From Brachionus plicatilis (lineage: Eukaryota > Rotifera > Eurotatoria > Ploima > Brachionidae): a stretch of 64,000 nucleotides of DNA. The DNA is taken from assembly GCA_010279815.1 (NCBI GenBank), contig QEOQ01000207.1:150547-214546 (forward strand), in the 5' to 3' direction. Shown here in pieces: positions 1-14,029 of this stretch. The translations under genes were made by a program, and so were the position numbers. A model generated the notes under the pieces. It searched no databases. It was not told where the DNA came from and saw only the letters and a list, made by a program, of their open reading frames with translations. How positions within the stretch are numbered: position 1 is the stretch's first letter; every line of letters starts with the position of its first letter.

Positions 1-3000
1 TTCAAGTATTATTTTTTTTAATGTCAGTAAAAAGAAAATATTCAGAATGTTTTTCAACGCTCCGAATTTTTAAATAGAATGTAAATAATTTCGACAAATA
101 TTTTATCAATTTTTATATGCAATTTTTACAATGATATTTATTTTTTGAATTAGAAAAAAAAGCTAAAGTTTATCTAATATAAAAAAAATTTGTATTGTTT
201 CAAATTTTACAAAAATGACGAAACAAGAAATAAAAGAAAATACGCAAAGTTTAGCATAACAAAATATTACGCAATATTTAACAATTTAAAATTTTTTTTC
301 TCGTTTTAAGCTCATAATTTAGCATAATGACGATGAGGGCACCATTAAATGATGATTTAAAATAAATGAAGATGAAATTTGTATATCTTTTTAAAAAAAA
401 TAAATTATGCTTATTCCCTTTTTTTAAACTAGACTGCACCCAAGACCATTTTCTGTCGTTTCAGTGTTTACAACATACAAAAAAAATATAATAAATTAAT
501 TAACTCACATTTTTTTCAAATTGTTATGTAACACTTATAATTTCAAAATCGTTTTACAATCAAAGTTGTTATTGATATCATCTTCAATTATAGATTTGGT
601 TTTTAAAAAATGATCAATCTAACTGATCCTAGCTATGTTATATTTAATTTTTGGAATGAAACGTACAAGTTGATATGAAACCTTTATTTGCTTCTTATCA
701 ATCTTTTTAGTAGATTTAATCAAAACACCTGTTAAAATTTGCTCATTTTAGTTCAATTAAAAGCAGTAGTTAAAAATTTTAAGCCAGTTTAATTTATGGA
801 TTCTATAAACTGAAATTTAAATACAAAATTTAAGATTTTGTTTTTAAATTTTTTGATGAATTAATTTTTATAAATCTTTTTTTACCATCAATTAGAGCAA
901 GAGAGACATCTGTCGAAAAATTAGTTATTATTCTAACGTAGACAATTTAGAGCTAAATAAGACTCAAGAGTCCAGGAATTATATGTGAATTCTCAGTTTG
1001 TAAATATAACGAAATGAATTTTGTTTATTTTGTATTTTTCGAGTATTTAGTGTCTATTAACAAACATATTTTTTTATCCTATTCAATTTTAAATATTTAA
1101 ATGAACAAATTAATCTTGAAGTTGCTTTAAAAAAAAATCAATACCCATAATAACAGATATTTAAGTAACAAGAAAATAATCAAAATTCTTAAATTAAAAT
1201 ATTGACAAAAAGATTTTTGAATATAAAAATTTAATTCTTTAAAAAAACTCTATTAATGATGAAATCGAAGATTTTGTAAATTTTAATACTTTCTTCGATA
1301 ATTTAAATTTTTTTTTAAATTCATAAAATAATATTAATGAAAAAAATTCTAATAACCCCTCGATGACAAAATAATTCTGATAACTAAAACAGAAATTACC
1401 AAGCTTTTATCAGATTATGTAATCTATCAATAAAAAATAAATTATTAAATTGTTTACCTTTACAGTTTTCCTATTAATGAAATATTTAAGTTTATAAAAC
1501 TCAATAAAAAAACCGATAAAATTCCAAATGCTGAATGATCTTTTTAAGTATTTTTTTTTTTGAAAAATTACTTTGTAAATATTGCTGACCATGCTGTTTA
1601 AAATAAAGAAACTAATAGCCATAAATAAAAAATTTCATGCATTTAAAAAGTGAATTTTGCTAGATATCTCAATTAATTTTTTATTTAAAATAAGAATATA
1701 GAATTTCAATGTAAATCAAAATATTTCAATTATTTCTTTATTTTGTTCAGATTTTCTTTGAGCAATCATTTATTTTTTAAATATAATTTTCATTTAATAA
1801 TTGAATTTTTTGATTACTTTTATAGCTACTAAATAAATCAAAGATTATTTTAAAAGGGTTGATCATCTTCTCAAATTATTATCGTTAATGAATCCTGAAA
1901 AATCAAGATTAAAAATTGAAAATATTATTTATGGCCTCGATTTCATTCTGATAAAAAAATGAGAAATAAGTTTTAATTTTCTAAAATGTATTTCTCCAAC
2001 AAAAACTACAAAAATAAAAAAAATGAGAATTAAGCTTTAATTTTTTTAATTTAATTAAAAAACTCAAATGAGCAATTTTTTTAATTTAAAAAAAATAAAC
2101 AATTTCAAACTAAAACATAATTTATGGAACGAGTTTAAAATCAAGCTATTAATTTTTACTTTAATATTAATTGCCTTTTAAATGAGTTTAAAAAAGAATG
2201 AATTACTTTTTTATTTTAAAATAATGCTTTTAAAAAATTTTGATTAAAAAAATACCAAAAGAATTAAATTTTTTAATATTAAGAATCTCAAGTTAAATCA
2301 TCTAGAATTATTGATTTATTTTTTTTGTATAAAATTAGATCATGAATTCGACATCTTTTTTATTTTGGATAAAAATTATCGTATTATAAAAATATCTAAG
2401 TATGCTTTATTTTGTGAATAGTCGTTTGAATACTTAAAGGTATTCTAAATTTGAATCAATTTTTTATTTTTAGATTTTGCTTAATCATTTCCTTAATAAT
2501 TTGCATTAATTAGGAAGCAAAAATAAAAAAGACATTAAAAAATTTATGAAAAATGACATTATTAATAATGCTTTTATTTTAAGAATTTGAATAAAAGCAT
2601 CAGAAGAACTGCTAAATTTTGTTTTTAAAGATGAATTTTTAACTGTTTCTATAAAGTTTTTTGCTTTTTTTTCTTTTATTATTTTTTTTTTACTTAGGCA
2701 TAAATAGAAATCCAATTAGCATAGATTAATTAATTTTAAAATAAAATCTAAATTTAAAGCTCGATTTTTGTTAAAGGTATTTATTTATTTGACAGATCTT
2801 TTAGTATAAAAGGTTTGGGATTTAAATTTTTGATTTCTTTTTTTTTCGTTTTTTAATCTAATCTAATTAACTTTTTCCTACAAAAATTGAATATTTTTTC
2901 CCAAAAAAAAATGATTTATTACATTATATTGTGGAAATTTATGTTAGAATCACAGTCATCATCGTGGTTTTATAATTTATTTTTTAAAGGGAATAAAAAT

Positions 3001-4602
3001 TTTATAATTAATTCATTGAACATGATTAAATGGATGTAAAAATAAAATATTTTGTTAATTATTAAATATTTTTAAATAACAAAAAATTATAGAAACTTTT
3101 CAATTTTTTAATGAGACGATTGAAAGAGTTATGACGTTAAAAAGGTGAAAAACAAAGTTTTTTTTAGAAAAACTGGATTCGATTGATTTGTTTAGATATT
3201 TCTAGACACATAACCAGTTACATGGAATAAAATTAACTGTTTTTCTATCTAGCTATAAATAAATGTGCTTGCAAACTGTTTGAAGGATTTAATTTCAATT
3301 TAATTGAATTTCTCAATTTAGAAAAATTAACAAGCTTTTAGTTTTCAATGAAATTATTTTTTGACACAAGATGGGTAATAATTTTGCAGCTTCTTTTTTA
3401 AATATTCAGCTCAATTTAAATTTTAAGCTAAGACCAATCTTTTTTTAAGGAGTGTTTTAAATCTAAAACATTTTTATTGTTTTATTAGAATCCAAGAAAA
3501 GTACAACGTGCATTATTTTTACATTGAGCATAACTTCCTTTGTCGACGTCTATCTTTAGACTAGTAAATTCAAAATATTGATAGTTATCTTAAGATGGCC
3601 TAGTTTAACAAACACCTGATCTTTATTTATAAAAATTTTTCTTCTTATCTTCGAATCTAATCTAAAGATCACAAGTTTAAAATCATTCAATTTTAAACAA
3701 ATTGTTTTCTTAACTATGACTAAACTTTGTCATTTACTGATAAATATTTTTTTCATTTTTATCTGAATAAAAAACTAACCAAAAGAATCTTCTAGATTTA
3801 ATTTTATTTTTTTTATTTTTTTACATCGCTAGATTCGGCTTCTATCAATAAGGTTTTAATTTTTTTGGACTAAAATATGAATCAATCTAGTTGATAGACC
3901 AGGAGCAAAATTGCTGATCAAATTTCAGCTTTCAAAGTTGATCAAAAATTTTATTTTGACGAGATATTTTAATTTCGAAATTAAGAAGTAATTTCCAATT
4001 TTCAATTTAGAGCCATACGAAATATGAAAAATGGGAAAATTTATAAATTATAACAAATATAGTTAGTATTTTTTAAGACTAAATGAAAAAAATCAAGCAA
4101 AGTACAGCTTAATTGAGTGTCCTGAATTGAGGCGTTTTTTTTTTATTCACCATTTTTATCTTTCGTATAGTGGTCATAATTTATTTGAATTATGGATCAT
4201 CTAATGAACACTTGATGATCACGCATTCAAACTCTCTTAGATTTAATAAAATCTTTATAACTTAAAAAAAAAATTTAAAGAAAAATGTAAAAGTTATGGC
4301 CGTGGCTTTGTGCTTGATTGGTTCAAAGTATAAACCGAATAAATTATTAGGTCTGTCGATGCACGCTATATAAAGAAAAGTTATTCGAAGCCTCAATAAT
4401 TTTTCAAAAATTATGATTTTTGAAAATTTTTGAAAGATGCTAGTAACTGAGCACTAGCAATCCATTTGTAAATTTTCTAGAAGAGTCGTTTGTTAAAATT
4501 TTATATTTTTTTTATTATCAAATTTTTTTAAAATTTCATGCGTTTAAATTTACTAAACTTTTCTAAACAATCATTTTATTTTTAGATAGAATAATAACAA
4601 AA
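1..4602. other. AT-rich intergenic spacer
   Basis: Very AT-rich DNA full of A and T homopolymers. I read no protein family on either strand; the short open frames here (about 60-70 codons) have low-complexity Asn/Lys/Ile/Phe composition typical of chance reading in AT-rich sequence. No RNA gene or clear repeat family was recognised. Confidence 0.6.
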
Positions 4603-5906
4603 ATGGAAATTAGCGGAACAAGCTCGCCTTTTGTAATCTCATGCATTATTGTAAGTTTCTTAAATTTAAATGAGAGGAAAAAAACTAAATTTTTTGTTAT
4701 TTTATAGAATGAAACTATTCAGTCCGGTAATAGTATATTGATACAATTTCCGCGACAAAAAATACGGTCTAAATTAAAGCCAAAGTCGACCTTGTCAAAA
4801 AGTCCGCCGACTTCGGCCGCCTTTTTTGGCGTCTACAACAAAACAAAATCTAAAATGGAATACCATGCCTACTCAGAAAATTTAAACCAAAGTATTTGTC
4901 ACATTTTTGCTGTTTACATGAGCCACTCAGTAATTAGACAAGTTATTCAAATTTAATAAGAAATTTGAAAAAATTTTTCTTAAAGGCTTCGTGCATTTTC
5001 AGAGCTCCAGTTGACATTTACCGCCAAGAAAGACGTTTGACAGATCTAAAGCCATTTCAAGTTTTGAACAGATTAGCGTGTTCGTCAGATTTTGGAATGC
5101 GTTTGGGCCGTCAACTATTTAGCACAATTCTCAGAGAATTACCATTTTGTTCCATCAAGTATCCATTATGGGAATTTCTAAAATGTACTCTTGAAAATTC
5201 AAAACAACAACAAGAGCATTGCCAGACCTACGAGTCGGCCATTTGCGGTGCCATAGCTGGTGGTACCTCTGCTGCTCTTACCATGCCATTTGATTTGGCC
5301 TACAAAAAAGTCTATGTAGATAAAGTAAAGATGAAAATTGAATAAATTTAGATGGTTTCACATTTTTTTTCTATTTAGGCTACACCATACAAGAGATTCA
5401 AGCTGCTGCTTACAATACGCGACATGGCTCAAGAGAACGGTATTAAAGGGTGAGTTGATTTGGTCAATATTTTACAACTAACCATAAATGTTATGTTTTT
5501 AACCAAACTAATTTAAGAAGAGATAACTATCGAATTTAAATAATAGTAATAATAATTAAATAGTAATTAAATATGGGATTTGATGGCAAATAAATAACTA
5601 GGAATTGGTTGTTAAAATTTCGCAGACCGAGGAACAAACAGGATAAAAGCGAATAATAATAAACAAACATGATCATCTTCATAGAGTTTTCATTAGTACC
5701 ACCCAACAAACTTAAATAATCTGTTAAGCATTATTATTTTTTTTTATAAATTAAAAAAAAAATCAAAAGAAAAAAATTAATTGTTTTTATTTTTTTTTAG
5801 ACTGTTTGCTGGTGTCCAAATTCGAATTGCGATGATTTCGTTTGGTGCCTTGCTCTTCTTTGGTTGCTACGAGCAAAAGAAGAGATTTTTTCATGATGAT
5901 GACTAA
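4603..5906 (+). CDS. SLC25A26: SLC25A26-like mitochondrial S-adenosylmethionine carrier
   Basis: Mitochondrial carrier family protein, most like the SAM carrier that exchanges cytosolic SAM for mitochondrial SAH across the inner membrane. Splicing inferred from GT..AG sites and frame: exons 4603-4650, 4708-4941, 4986-5324, 5379-5449 and 5801-5906, giving about 265 residues (human about 274). The match rests on the repeat-2/3 region (LRELPF.SIKYPLWEFLK, then GAIAGGTSAALTMPFDLA) and the last exon (LFAGVQIRIAMISFGALLFFG), which parallel SLC25A26 closely. The three carrier signatures read PRQKIR, PVDIYR and PFDLAY: the second is canonical PX[DE]XX[RK], while the first has lost its acid and the third its base. 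Introns are 44-57 bases except the last (351). Family assignment is firm, SAM specificity inferred; the unusual signatures leave room for altered transport. Confidence 0.83.
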
Positions 5907-6661
5907 TTGATCATTTACATTCTCATTTTTTTTTTAATTTTTTTTATTCGATTTGAAAATATACCGAAGTGTAGTTAAACGATAAATTTAGCGTTGATAT
6001 TTTTTCTATGTCAAATATTAATTTTCCATATTGTATATAAATCAATTTATAAAAATTTTAAATTTCGATTTTTTTCTTACTATTTTCTTTGCTAGAAGTT
6101 AATTTATTTATTTTTAAAAATCTTCTTTTTTGTCGGTGTAAATTTCACTATAACATTTATCTTTGTTGATTTGGTTTTTTTTCTAAGATTCTAATTTTAA
6201 TTTTTTTTTTTATATTTTATCAAAAAATTTTTTGCTTCTAAACTTTAAAAAAAAAATTAAGAATTTTTTTTCAAGACTGCTCCTAGAATGAAATTATCCC
6301 ATCTATAGTTTGGAATTTCAGTTTAAGGGTAGTCTTGTTCAGATTATGTCACTTTCTTGGAAAAGTAATGTTTTTTTATAAATAATTAAAAATCCTATAA
6401 AAAATAATTAAACTGTGCGAATGAAACCATTCTAAAATTAAAAATAAAATCTATAACCGATTTTCTTATGTTTTTTTTATCCCTAAAATTATTTTTTAAC
6501 TAATGTTTAAATTTAGACACCCAAAATGATATCCTAAATATAGATTTTGGTTTGATCTAAATGTATTTAAAAGCAACCGAAATTTTAGTCATAAATCAAC
6601 TTAAATCAAAAATCAATTTAATTTTAAAATAAAATTTAATCACTTGAAATAAATCAAAAAA
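5907..6661. other. Intergenic spacer between carrier and aldo-keto reductase
   Basis: AT-rich 3' and 5' flanks. Nothing beyond low-complexity sequence was seen. Confidence 0.5.
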
Positions 6662-8232
6662 ATGATGTCTTCAGAAAAAGTGTCCCATGTTCATGAACAT
6701 AAACATCAGCATCAACACCGTGAACAAAGTCAGAGACAGCAACAAAGTCAAAGAAAGGAGACCCAAACCCATCAGGGTATTTCAGATCCGACCATTCAAT
6801 TATTCAACCGACTGGTAGCCAGACAAACCCATTGTCTCCTCGGACGAACAGGTGTAAAAGTCAGTCGAATTTGTCTTGGCTCATTAAATTTTGGAAAAGT
6901 CGACTCCAAATTTGGTGAACGTCCTGGACAATTGAGCGAACAAGAAGCCCATAAAATTTTAGATAGATTTGTAGAATTGGGAGGCAACTGCATTGATACT
7001 GCTGACTTTTTTCCATGGTTTGGATCAAGCATTGGAGAGACCGAAAACATTATTGGAAATTGGTTAAAGAGGTAAAATGAAAAAAAGTCAATTAAAAAAT
7101 AATAATAAGATTGAATCTAAGACAAAATCGGGAAAAAATTTTCATTATGACTAAGGTTAGAATGCCTACTGATCCAGAGAATGTTAATTCAGTTGGCTTG
7201 TCACGCAACCATATCTTCAATTCAGTTAATTGCTCGCTAAAGAGGCTTCAGACCAACTACATTGACATGCTGGTTTTAAATGGCTTTGATCCGACAGTTA
7301 ATTTGTATGAAACTGTCCGCCACTTGGACGATTTGGTTGAACATGACAAGATAAGATATATTGGCGTCAGCGATTTCAAGGGATGGCAATTGCAAAGATT
7401 CATTGATGCTTCCAAGTTTATTTTGAGACCAAATTCATCAAAAACAAAAATCTAATTTCTAACTTAAGAGTTCTTAATTTGCACAAATGTGTTTGCTATT
7501 TGGGAGAATATAACTTGTTGACCAGAGGCTGTGAATGGGAAATAATGGACATTTGCAGAAATGAGAGAATTGGATTCATTGCTTATTCACCATTCAAATA
7601 GTTAATATTAAAAAAATAATCAATTTTTTTTAATTTTATTTTAAAATTTTTTTAGTGGTGTTTTGACAAGCAAGTGTTCGCAGGGAAAATTACCCGAGGG
7701 TTCTAGAATTAAATCAGCAACAGAGCGACCAAGCTTGGCGTCAATGGCTGAATCTTATGAGGAAATAAAGAAAAATCCATGCTACAATGATGTTTTAGAG
7801 TGCTGTCAAAATATTGCCCAAAAGCGCAATTTATCTTGTGCACAAGTTTGTATCTTATGGGCTTTGCAGAAAGGTTTTGTTACTTCAGTGGTCGTTAGCT
7901 GTAATTCAGTCCAAGAGTTAGAAGAAAATTGGTCATGTCTGCAAGAAGATTGCTTTTTAAGCCAACAAGAAATGGAGGATTTAGAAGAGGCTTCGTGTCA
8001 CCGAGTTCAATATCCTTACAATATTAATTTAGCTACACTTGCTGGATTAAGAGAAATTGATATTTCCGAATGTTGTGGATTTGAACAATTGTCTTTGACA
8101 TCACCAGAAAAAACTCATCAGGAAACAAGATCTTCGGAAACTATGCATGAAGCTAAAGGACAATTTTTCCCAGAACAACAGTCTCTAAGAGAACCTCAAA
8201 TGAGATCAAGAGAACAAAGATCAATCAACTAA
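6662..8232 (+). CDS. Aldo-keto reductase family protein, catalytic tetrad altered
   Basis: TIM-barrel NADPH-dependent oxidoreductase family. Exons inferred: 6662-7071, 7110-7415, 7469-7600 and 7656-8232, all frame-consistent, giving about 474 residues; two in-frame ATGs open the gene. Residues 1-45 are a His/Gln/Glu-rich low-complexity extension (HVHEHKHQHQHRE). The barrel follows: LGRTGVKVSRICLGSLNFG, IDTADFFPWFG, KIFIMTKV, RLQTNYIDMLVLNGFD, IRYIGVSDFKGWQL, EYNLLTRG, IAYSPF, then KRNLSCAQVCILWALQKG. The C-terminus ends in a Gln/Glu/Ser-rich tail of about 65 residues. Of the usual Asp-Tyr-Lys-His tetrad, Asp112 and Lys152 are present but the Tyr position is Phe117 and the His position is Asn194. 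NADPH binding may persist, but normal carbonyl reduction is doubtful. Substrate unknown. Confidence 0.85.
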
Positions 8233-9912
8233 AAGTCTCATTTTTTAATTAATTCAATCAAGATTTCACTTAGTTTCAATAAAATTTAATAATTCGCAAT
8301 CGTTTTGTATTTTTTTAATTAAAATTTAAAGTTCAAAACATTTTCTAATCTAAATGATACAAGGGATTCTATTTGGTATTGTTCTAAAAAGTTCTAAAAA
8401 GTTGGTAGAAATCAAAAAATCAATTACACAGGCTTTATTAAGATAGAATTTTTCAAATCTATTTAATGCAAAAATACACTTCTATTTTTAAAATGTTAAA
8501 AGTTGGAAATTATTACCCTATTTCGACTGGGTAGTAGAAGATCAACTCGATGCAATAACCTTTGTATTAGAACGGAGCCATTAATCAAAAGGAACTGGAA
8601 CAGGATACGAGCGTCTCCCCTATTATTCGCTAGGGTAGAAAAGGGATAAAATGCTATATAATTAATATATAGTTAAAGTTTTTTATCAATGAAAATGAAA
8701 TATTTTTTTAATAAAATATTTCATCACTGATAATGAAATTTATCAGACAGGTTAAATTTTTAAAAATCGAGAGGTCTTCTTTTCTCAAAAAGGATAGATA
8801 AAACAATAAAAGATCCAAGTAAATTATAAAATAACAAGTTAAGTCCACCGCTTTATTAACAATTAAATTAATAATTTTTGTAAATTTTTTTCAAATTTTA
8901 TTGACAAAATATTCAAAAATAACATATATTCAATATTTCTTGTTAATTTTGATTTTCAGGATGAAAATTGTCCTTTTTCTCAATTTAAGAGAGCCTTGGC
9001 CGGTTAGAATAACTTAGTCGAATAAGTTCTAACGTTTGATCTTTGTTAATAGTCAAAGACAGTTTAATAAGGGACTGGGTCTTTTGAAAGTCAAGTCACT
9101 CAAATGAAATTTCATGGGTGATTATTAGACAATACTTCTTAAGAGAATTTTTTTTCAACATTTTATTCATATCAGGATTATTTAGGTTTAAATAAATTAT
9201 ATAAGTTAATTGGATTCGACTAATTGATTAAAATAATTGAATAAATCTTTTTTCAGATTTGAAATCTTTTTTGTTCAACTTAAATGTCTGTAGTAAACAA
9301 AATAGCAAATAATTGGCCAACTATTGTTATTGTTGAACATTATTTCTATTATTTATATATTTTGAACATGAAAATTTTATTTATTTTTCCAATGACAAAG
9401 CAACTTTGACAAATCAAAAACAAAATTTGCTATGTATTGTTGAATACTAAAATGGCCGAGTCTGGTGTATTTTATTTTATTATGAAGGATCAAAGATGAA
9501 ATATTGAAGAAATTAATATTTGTTTTCTTTAATTGTCATTTTAATTAAATTTTGTCTCAAAAATAAATACATTTTTGTCAGTTAAATTAATAATATTTAA
9601 AAAATAAGTAAATTCTTAAAAAAGCTAAAAGAACATTTTAAAATAGCAACAATAGACTGGAATTATTTAAGGGATAGCTCTAATGTAAAAAAAATCCTAC
9701 ATATCTTTTCCCTAAATTTTTTTCTAAGAATCAAAAACCTTATTTAAAAATTTTTTAACATACCATACCAACAATGTATTTTAAATTTTTTGAATTTTAT
9801 GAAAATTTTTCAACTTATAAATTCGGTATTAGCACAAAAATGTTTTGTTAAATAAAAAAAAAAAAAAATCAAAGCATACCTGAATTACTTAATTTTTAAA
9901 GGAAAATTAACA
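8233..9912. other. Intergenic region with a GC-richer island
   Basis: Mostly AT-rich spacer. Around 8515-8650 and 8980-9120 base composition is visibly more balanced than the surroundings, which in this genome usually marks transposon relics, but I recognise no coding frame, terminal repeat or RNA structure there. Confidence 0.4.
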
Positions 9913-11562
<1,650 letters not shown>

Positions 11563-11722
11563 AAAAGATAAATATTTTTTGCAAAAAATCTTTTTCAATT
11601 TTTAATTTAATCTAACTAAAAAATAAATAAAAAAAAATCTAAAAATGAATTTTTTGTAAACAATTTATGGGAAATATTTCAAAGCTTTTGAATTTAGTAC
11701 ATTTTTATTTTAAATTATAAAA

Positions 11723-12022
11723 CAGAGTTGGTCAAAAGTCTAAGTCAAGTCTGGACTTTGGTTTTAACTATTTTTTACAAAATACGGACCAGAGTTTTTT
11801 TTTAATGGCACTTTTTTTCAGGTTCTTATTTAGTAGGCAGCTACAATAGCTAACTGGAACGGCAACAAAATCATATGACTATGATCTTTACTGATGATTG
11901 CCGTTCCAGATAGTCATTTTGGCGGTCTAGTTAGAGTCTAAACCATTTGAATTAAAGTCCAAGTCTAGACTTAAAAAAAACTTTCAAAGTTAAAGGCTGA
12001 CTTTGACTTTTGGCCAACTCTG
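11723..12022. mobile_element. Non-autonomous hAT-like MITE, copy 1
   Basis: A 300-base element bounded by inverted repeats: left CAGAGTTGGTCAAAAGTC, right GACTTTTGGCCAACTCTG. It is flanked by perfect 8-base target duplications TTATAAAA at 11715-11722 and 12023-12030. The interior carries GGTTCTTATTTAGTA and TGCCGTTCCAG blocks shared with the copy at 56077. No transposase is encoded. The 8-base duplication and CAG..CTG ends are as expected of hAT superfamily derivatives. Confidence 0.88.
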
Positions 12023-12269
12023 TTATAAAAGGATATTTGATATAGTAATTTACTAAAAGTAAATTCGCGTAATCAAATAAATAAATAAATTTTAAAATAG
12101 TCCTTCAATAAAGGGAATTGAACAAATTTGTTTTCGTATAATGATTATAAAATGACTTTTTATTGAATCATTGATGAATTCTTAATAAAATTGAGTCCAA
12201 TATCTTTATAACTAAAAGTAACGAAAATATATAATGATTTTATAAGATATTGGAACAGTATAGTAACGA

Positions 12270-13060
12270 TATAGTAAATCAGATCTAAATAGCATAAGAC
12301 CTATTTCAATATCTAACTGCTTAGCTCAAATTTTTGAAAAACTTATTTTTTATCATTCTCCTAGTCTTTTAAAAGTTAGTGAGAATCAGTTTGGTTTTCG
12401 TAAAAAAACATCTTGTAATCATGCTTTTTTGTAATTAAGGAAACAATTTTTAATTATGTCAATAAGGGTTTAGGTTGTAGAATGGCTTCTCTGAATGCTG
12501 AAAAAGCATTCGATAAACTATGGAGGGATGGGATGTTTTATAAACTTATTTCTAGGTTAAACAAGTCCTATTGGATACTTCTTAAAAATACTATGACTCA
12601 GCTTCAGCTTTAATTTGTCTACCTAATGGAAATATATCTGACCTTTTTCCGATTGAAAGTGGCGTGAAACAAGGGGGTATACGTTTCACCATTTCTTTTC
12701 AACATTTTTATCAATGACTTGATTGAGGAATTGTTAGAAAAAAACCTAGGGGCCATTTTTAACAACTTAAATGTATCGATAATTGTTTACGCTGACGATA
12801 TTACGCTCATCAGCCCAGTCGATACACAATTACAGTCTTTATTAGATATTTGTGGGAATTTTGGTACTAAATGGAGACTAAAATTTAATCCTAAAAAGTC
12901 AAACATAACTGATATAGGTCATCTTTTATTTAGTAATGTTTTTATCTAAATAATCTTAAATTAAACAAAGTTGAAGAACTCCAATATTTGGGTTATAATT
13001 TAAATTCAGATCTTGACTTTAATAGAATATCATTAGTGAACTTTTGAGTCTTGAGCTTGT
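12270..13060 (+). pseudogene. LINE reverse transcriptase relic (+ strand)
   Basis: Decayed non-LTR retrotransposon RT. Readable in shifting frames: RPISI near 12297, QIFEKLIF, SENQFGFRKKTSCNHAF, then a GVKQGG-like block, FNIFINDLIEEL and the YADDITLISP catalytic box around 12790, followed by KWRLKFNPKKSN. Stops and frameshifts interrupt it throughout, and no endonuclease is visible. The order of RT blocks 1-7 is conserved, so this is a 5'-truncated dead copy. Confidence 0.85.
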
Positions 13061-13260
13061 CTACCAAACAGAAACGTCATCAGCAAAGAATGCAAAATTT
13101 AATTAAAACTTGGATGTACCTTTTTAAGTTTTTTACCCAGATTATTGATGATCAGGGCAAACAACTACTCACTTAAGCAGCCACCTTGTGGTACGCCCGG
13201 ACTTGTATAAAAGTCAGGAAAAAAATATGCTGATGAACTTTTGATCTTAAGTAGCATTGC
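13050..13260 (-). pseudogene. LINE reverse transcriptase relic (- strand)
   Basis: Reading the reverse strand from about 13250 down to 13066 gives SPGVPQGGCLSE, a stop, LFALIINNLGKKLKKVHPSF and, after a frame change, FAFFADDVSVW. This is the PQG and FADD region of a non-LTR RT. It is directly downstream of the + strand relic at 12270 and in the opposite orientation, so the two are separate insertions. Confidence 0.75.
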
Positions 13261-13299
13261 CTGAGACACATTGCGTTGTATAGTTTATTGTGTTGGTTT

Positions 13300-14000
13300 G
13301 CAAAATTAGCAAATCAAATTATTGAAAAATTTTTGAATTTTTTTTTTTTTAACAATCCTATAATTGGCAAGTTTTTTTTTTCTATTTTACATTTTTAGAA
13401 ATAATTGCGTAATTGAATTTCAAATTTTACCATGCTTAAGTATTGAGTTTAAATTTAACAACGTAATTTCAAAAAGTTAAATAGAAAAAAAAATTTGCCA
13501 ATTATTATTTGAAAAAAAAATTAATTATTAGTATATTTGCTCATTGATCTTCCTAATTTTTACAATTCGCTGCTAATTTTTCATCACATTTTTTCTAGTA
13601 AATTATTGTTCTTCTATAAGAATTTGATATGTCTATAAATTAGAAAAAATTAAAAAACAATTAAACTTTAAATTAATAATTTTAAGTCTTTTTAATAAAT
13701 AAATTTCTTAATAGTTAAAATTTTTAAAAAATTAAAAATAAATTGAAATGATCAAATTTTTAAAAGGTAAAATAAATATTGATCAAAAATCGAAAAAATT
13801 GATGAACTAGTAAATAATTGTAAGAAATCAAAGGCTTTTTAGTGTCTATCGCTGATATCTAAAATTATTAAAAGTAAATTTAAGATTTTCTATAATCTAA
13901 TTTTAATTATTTAATTTCTTAATATTTTTTTTGTTTTTCCTTTTTTCGATTTGATTGAATTGGGATACCCATAACGACTGAGTCAAAATTACGAATTTGA
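13300..14000. other. AT-rich spacer between LINE relics
   Basis: Low-complexity A/T-rich DNA, nothing recognised. Confidence 0.4.
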
Positions 14001-14029
14001 ATTACGAATTTGGAACGTATAGTATATTC

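Noticed and set aside
12719..12949. Intact reverse transcriptase gene
   Set aside because: The YADD block sits in a short open frame; flanking RT motifs lie in other frames with stops.
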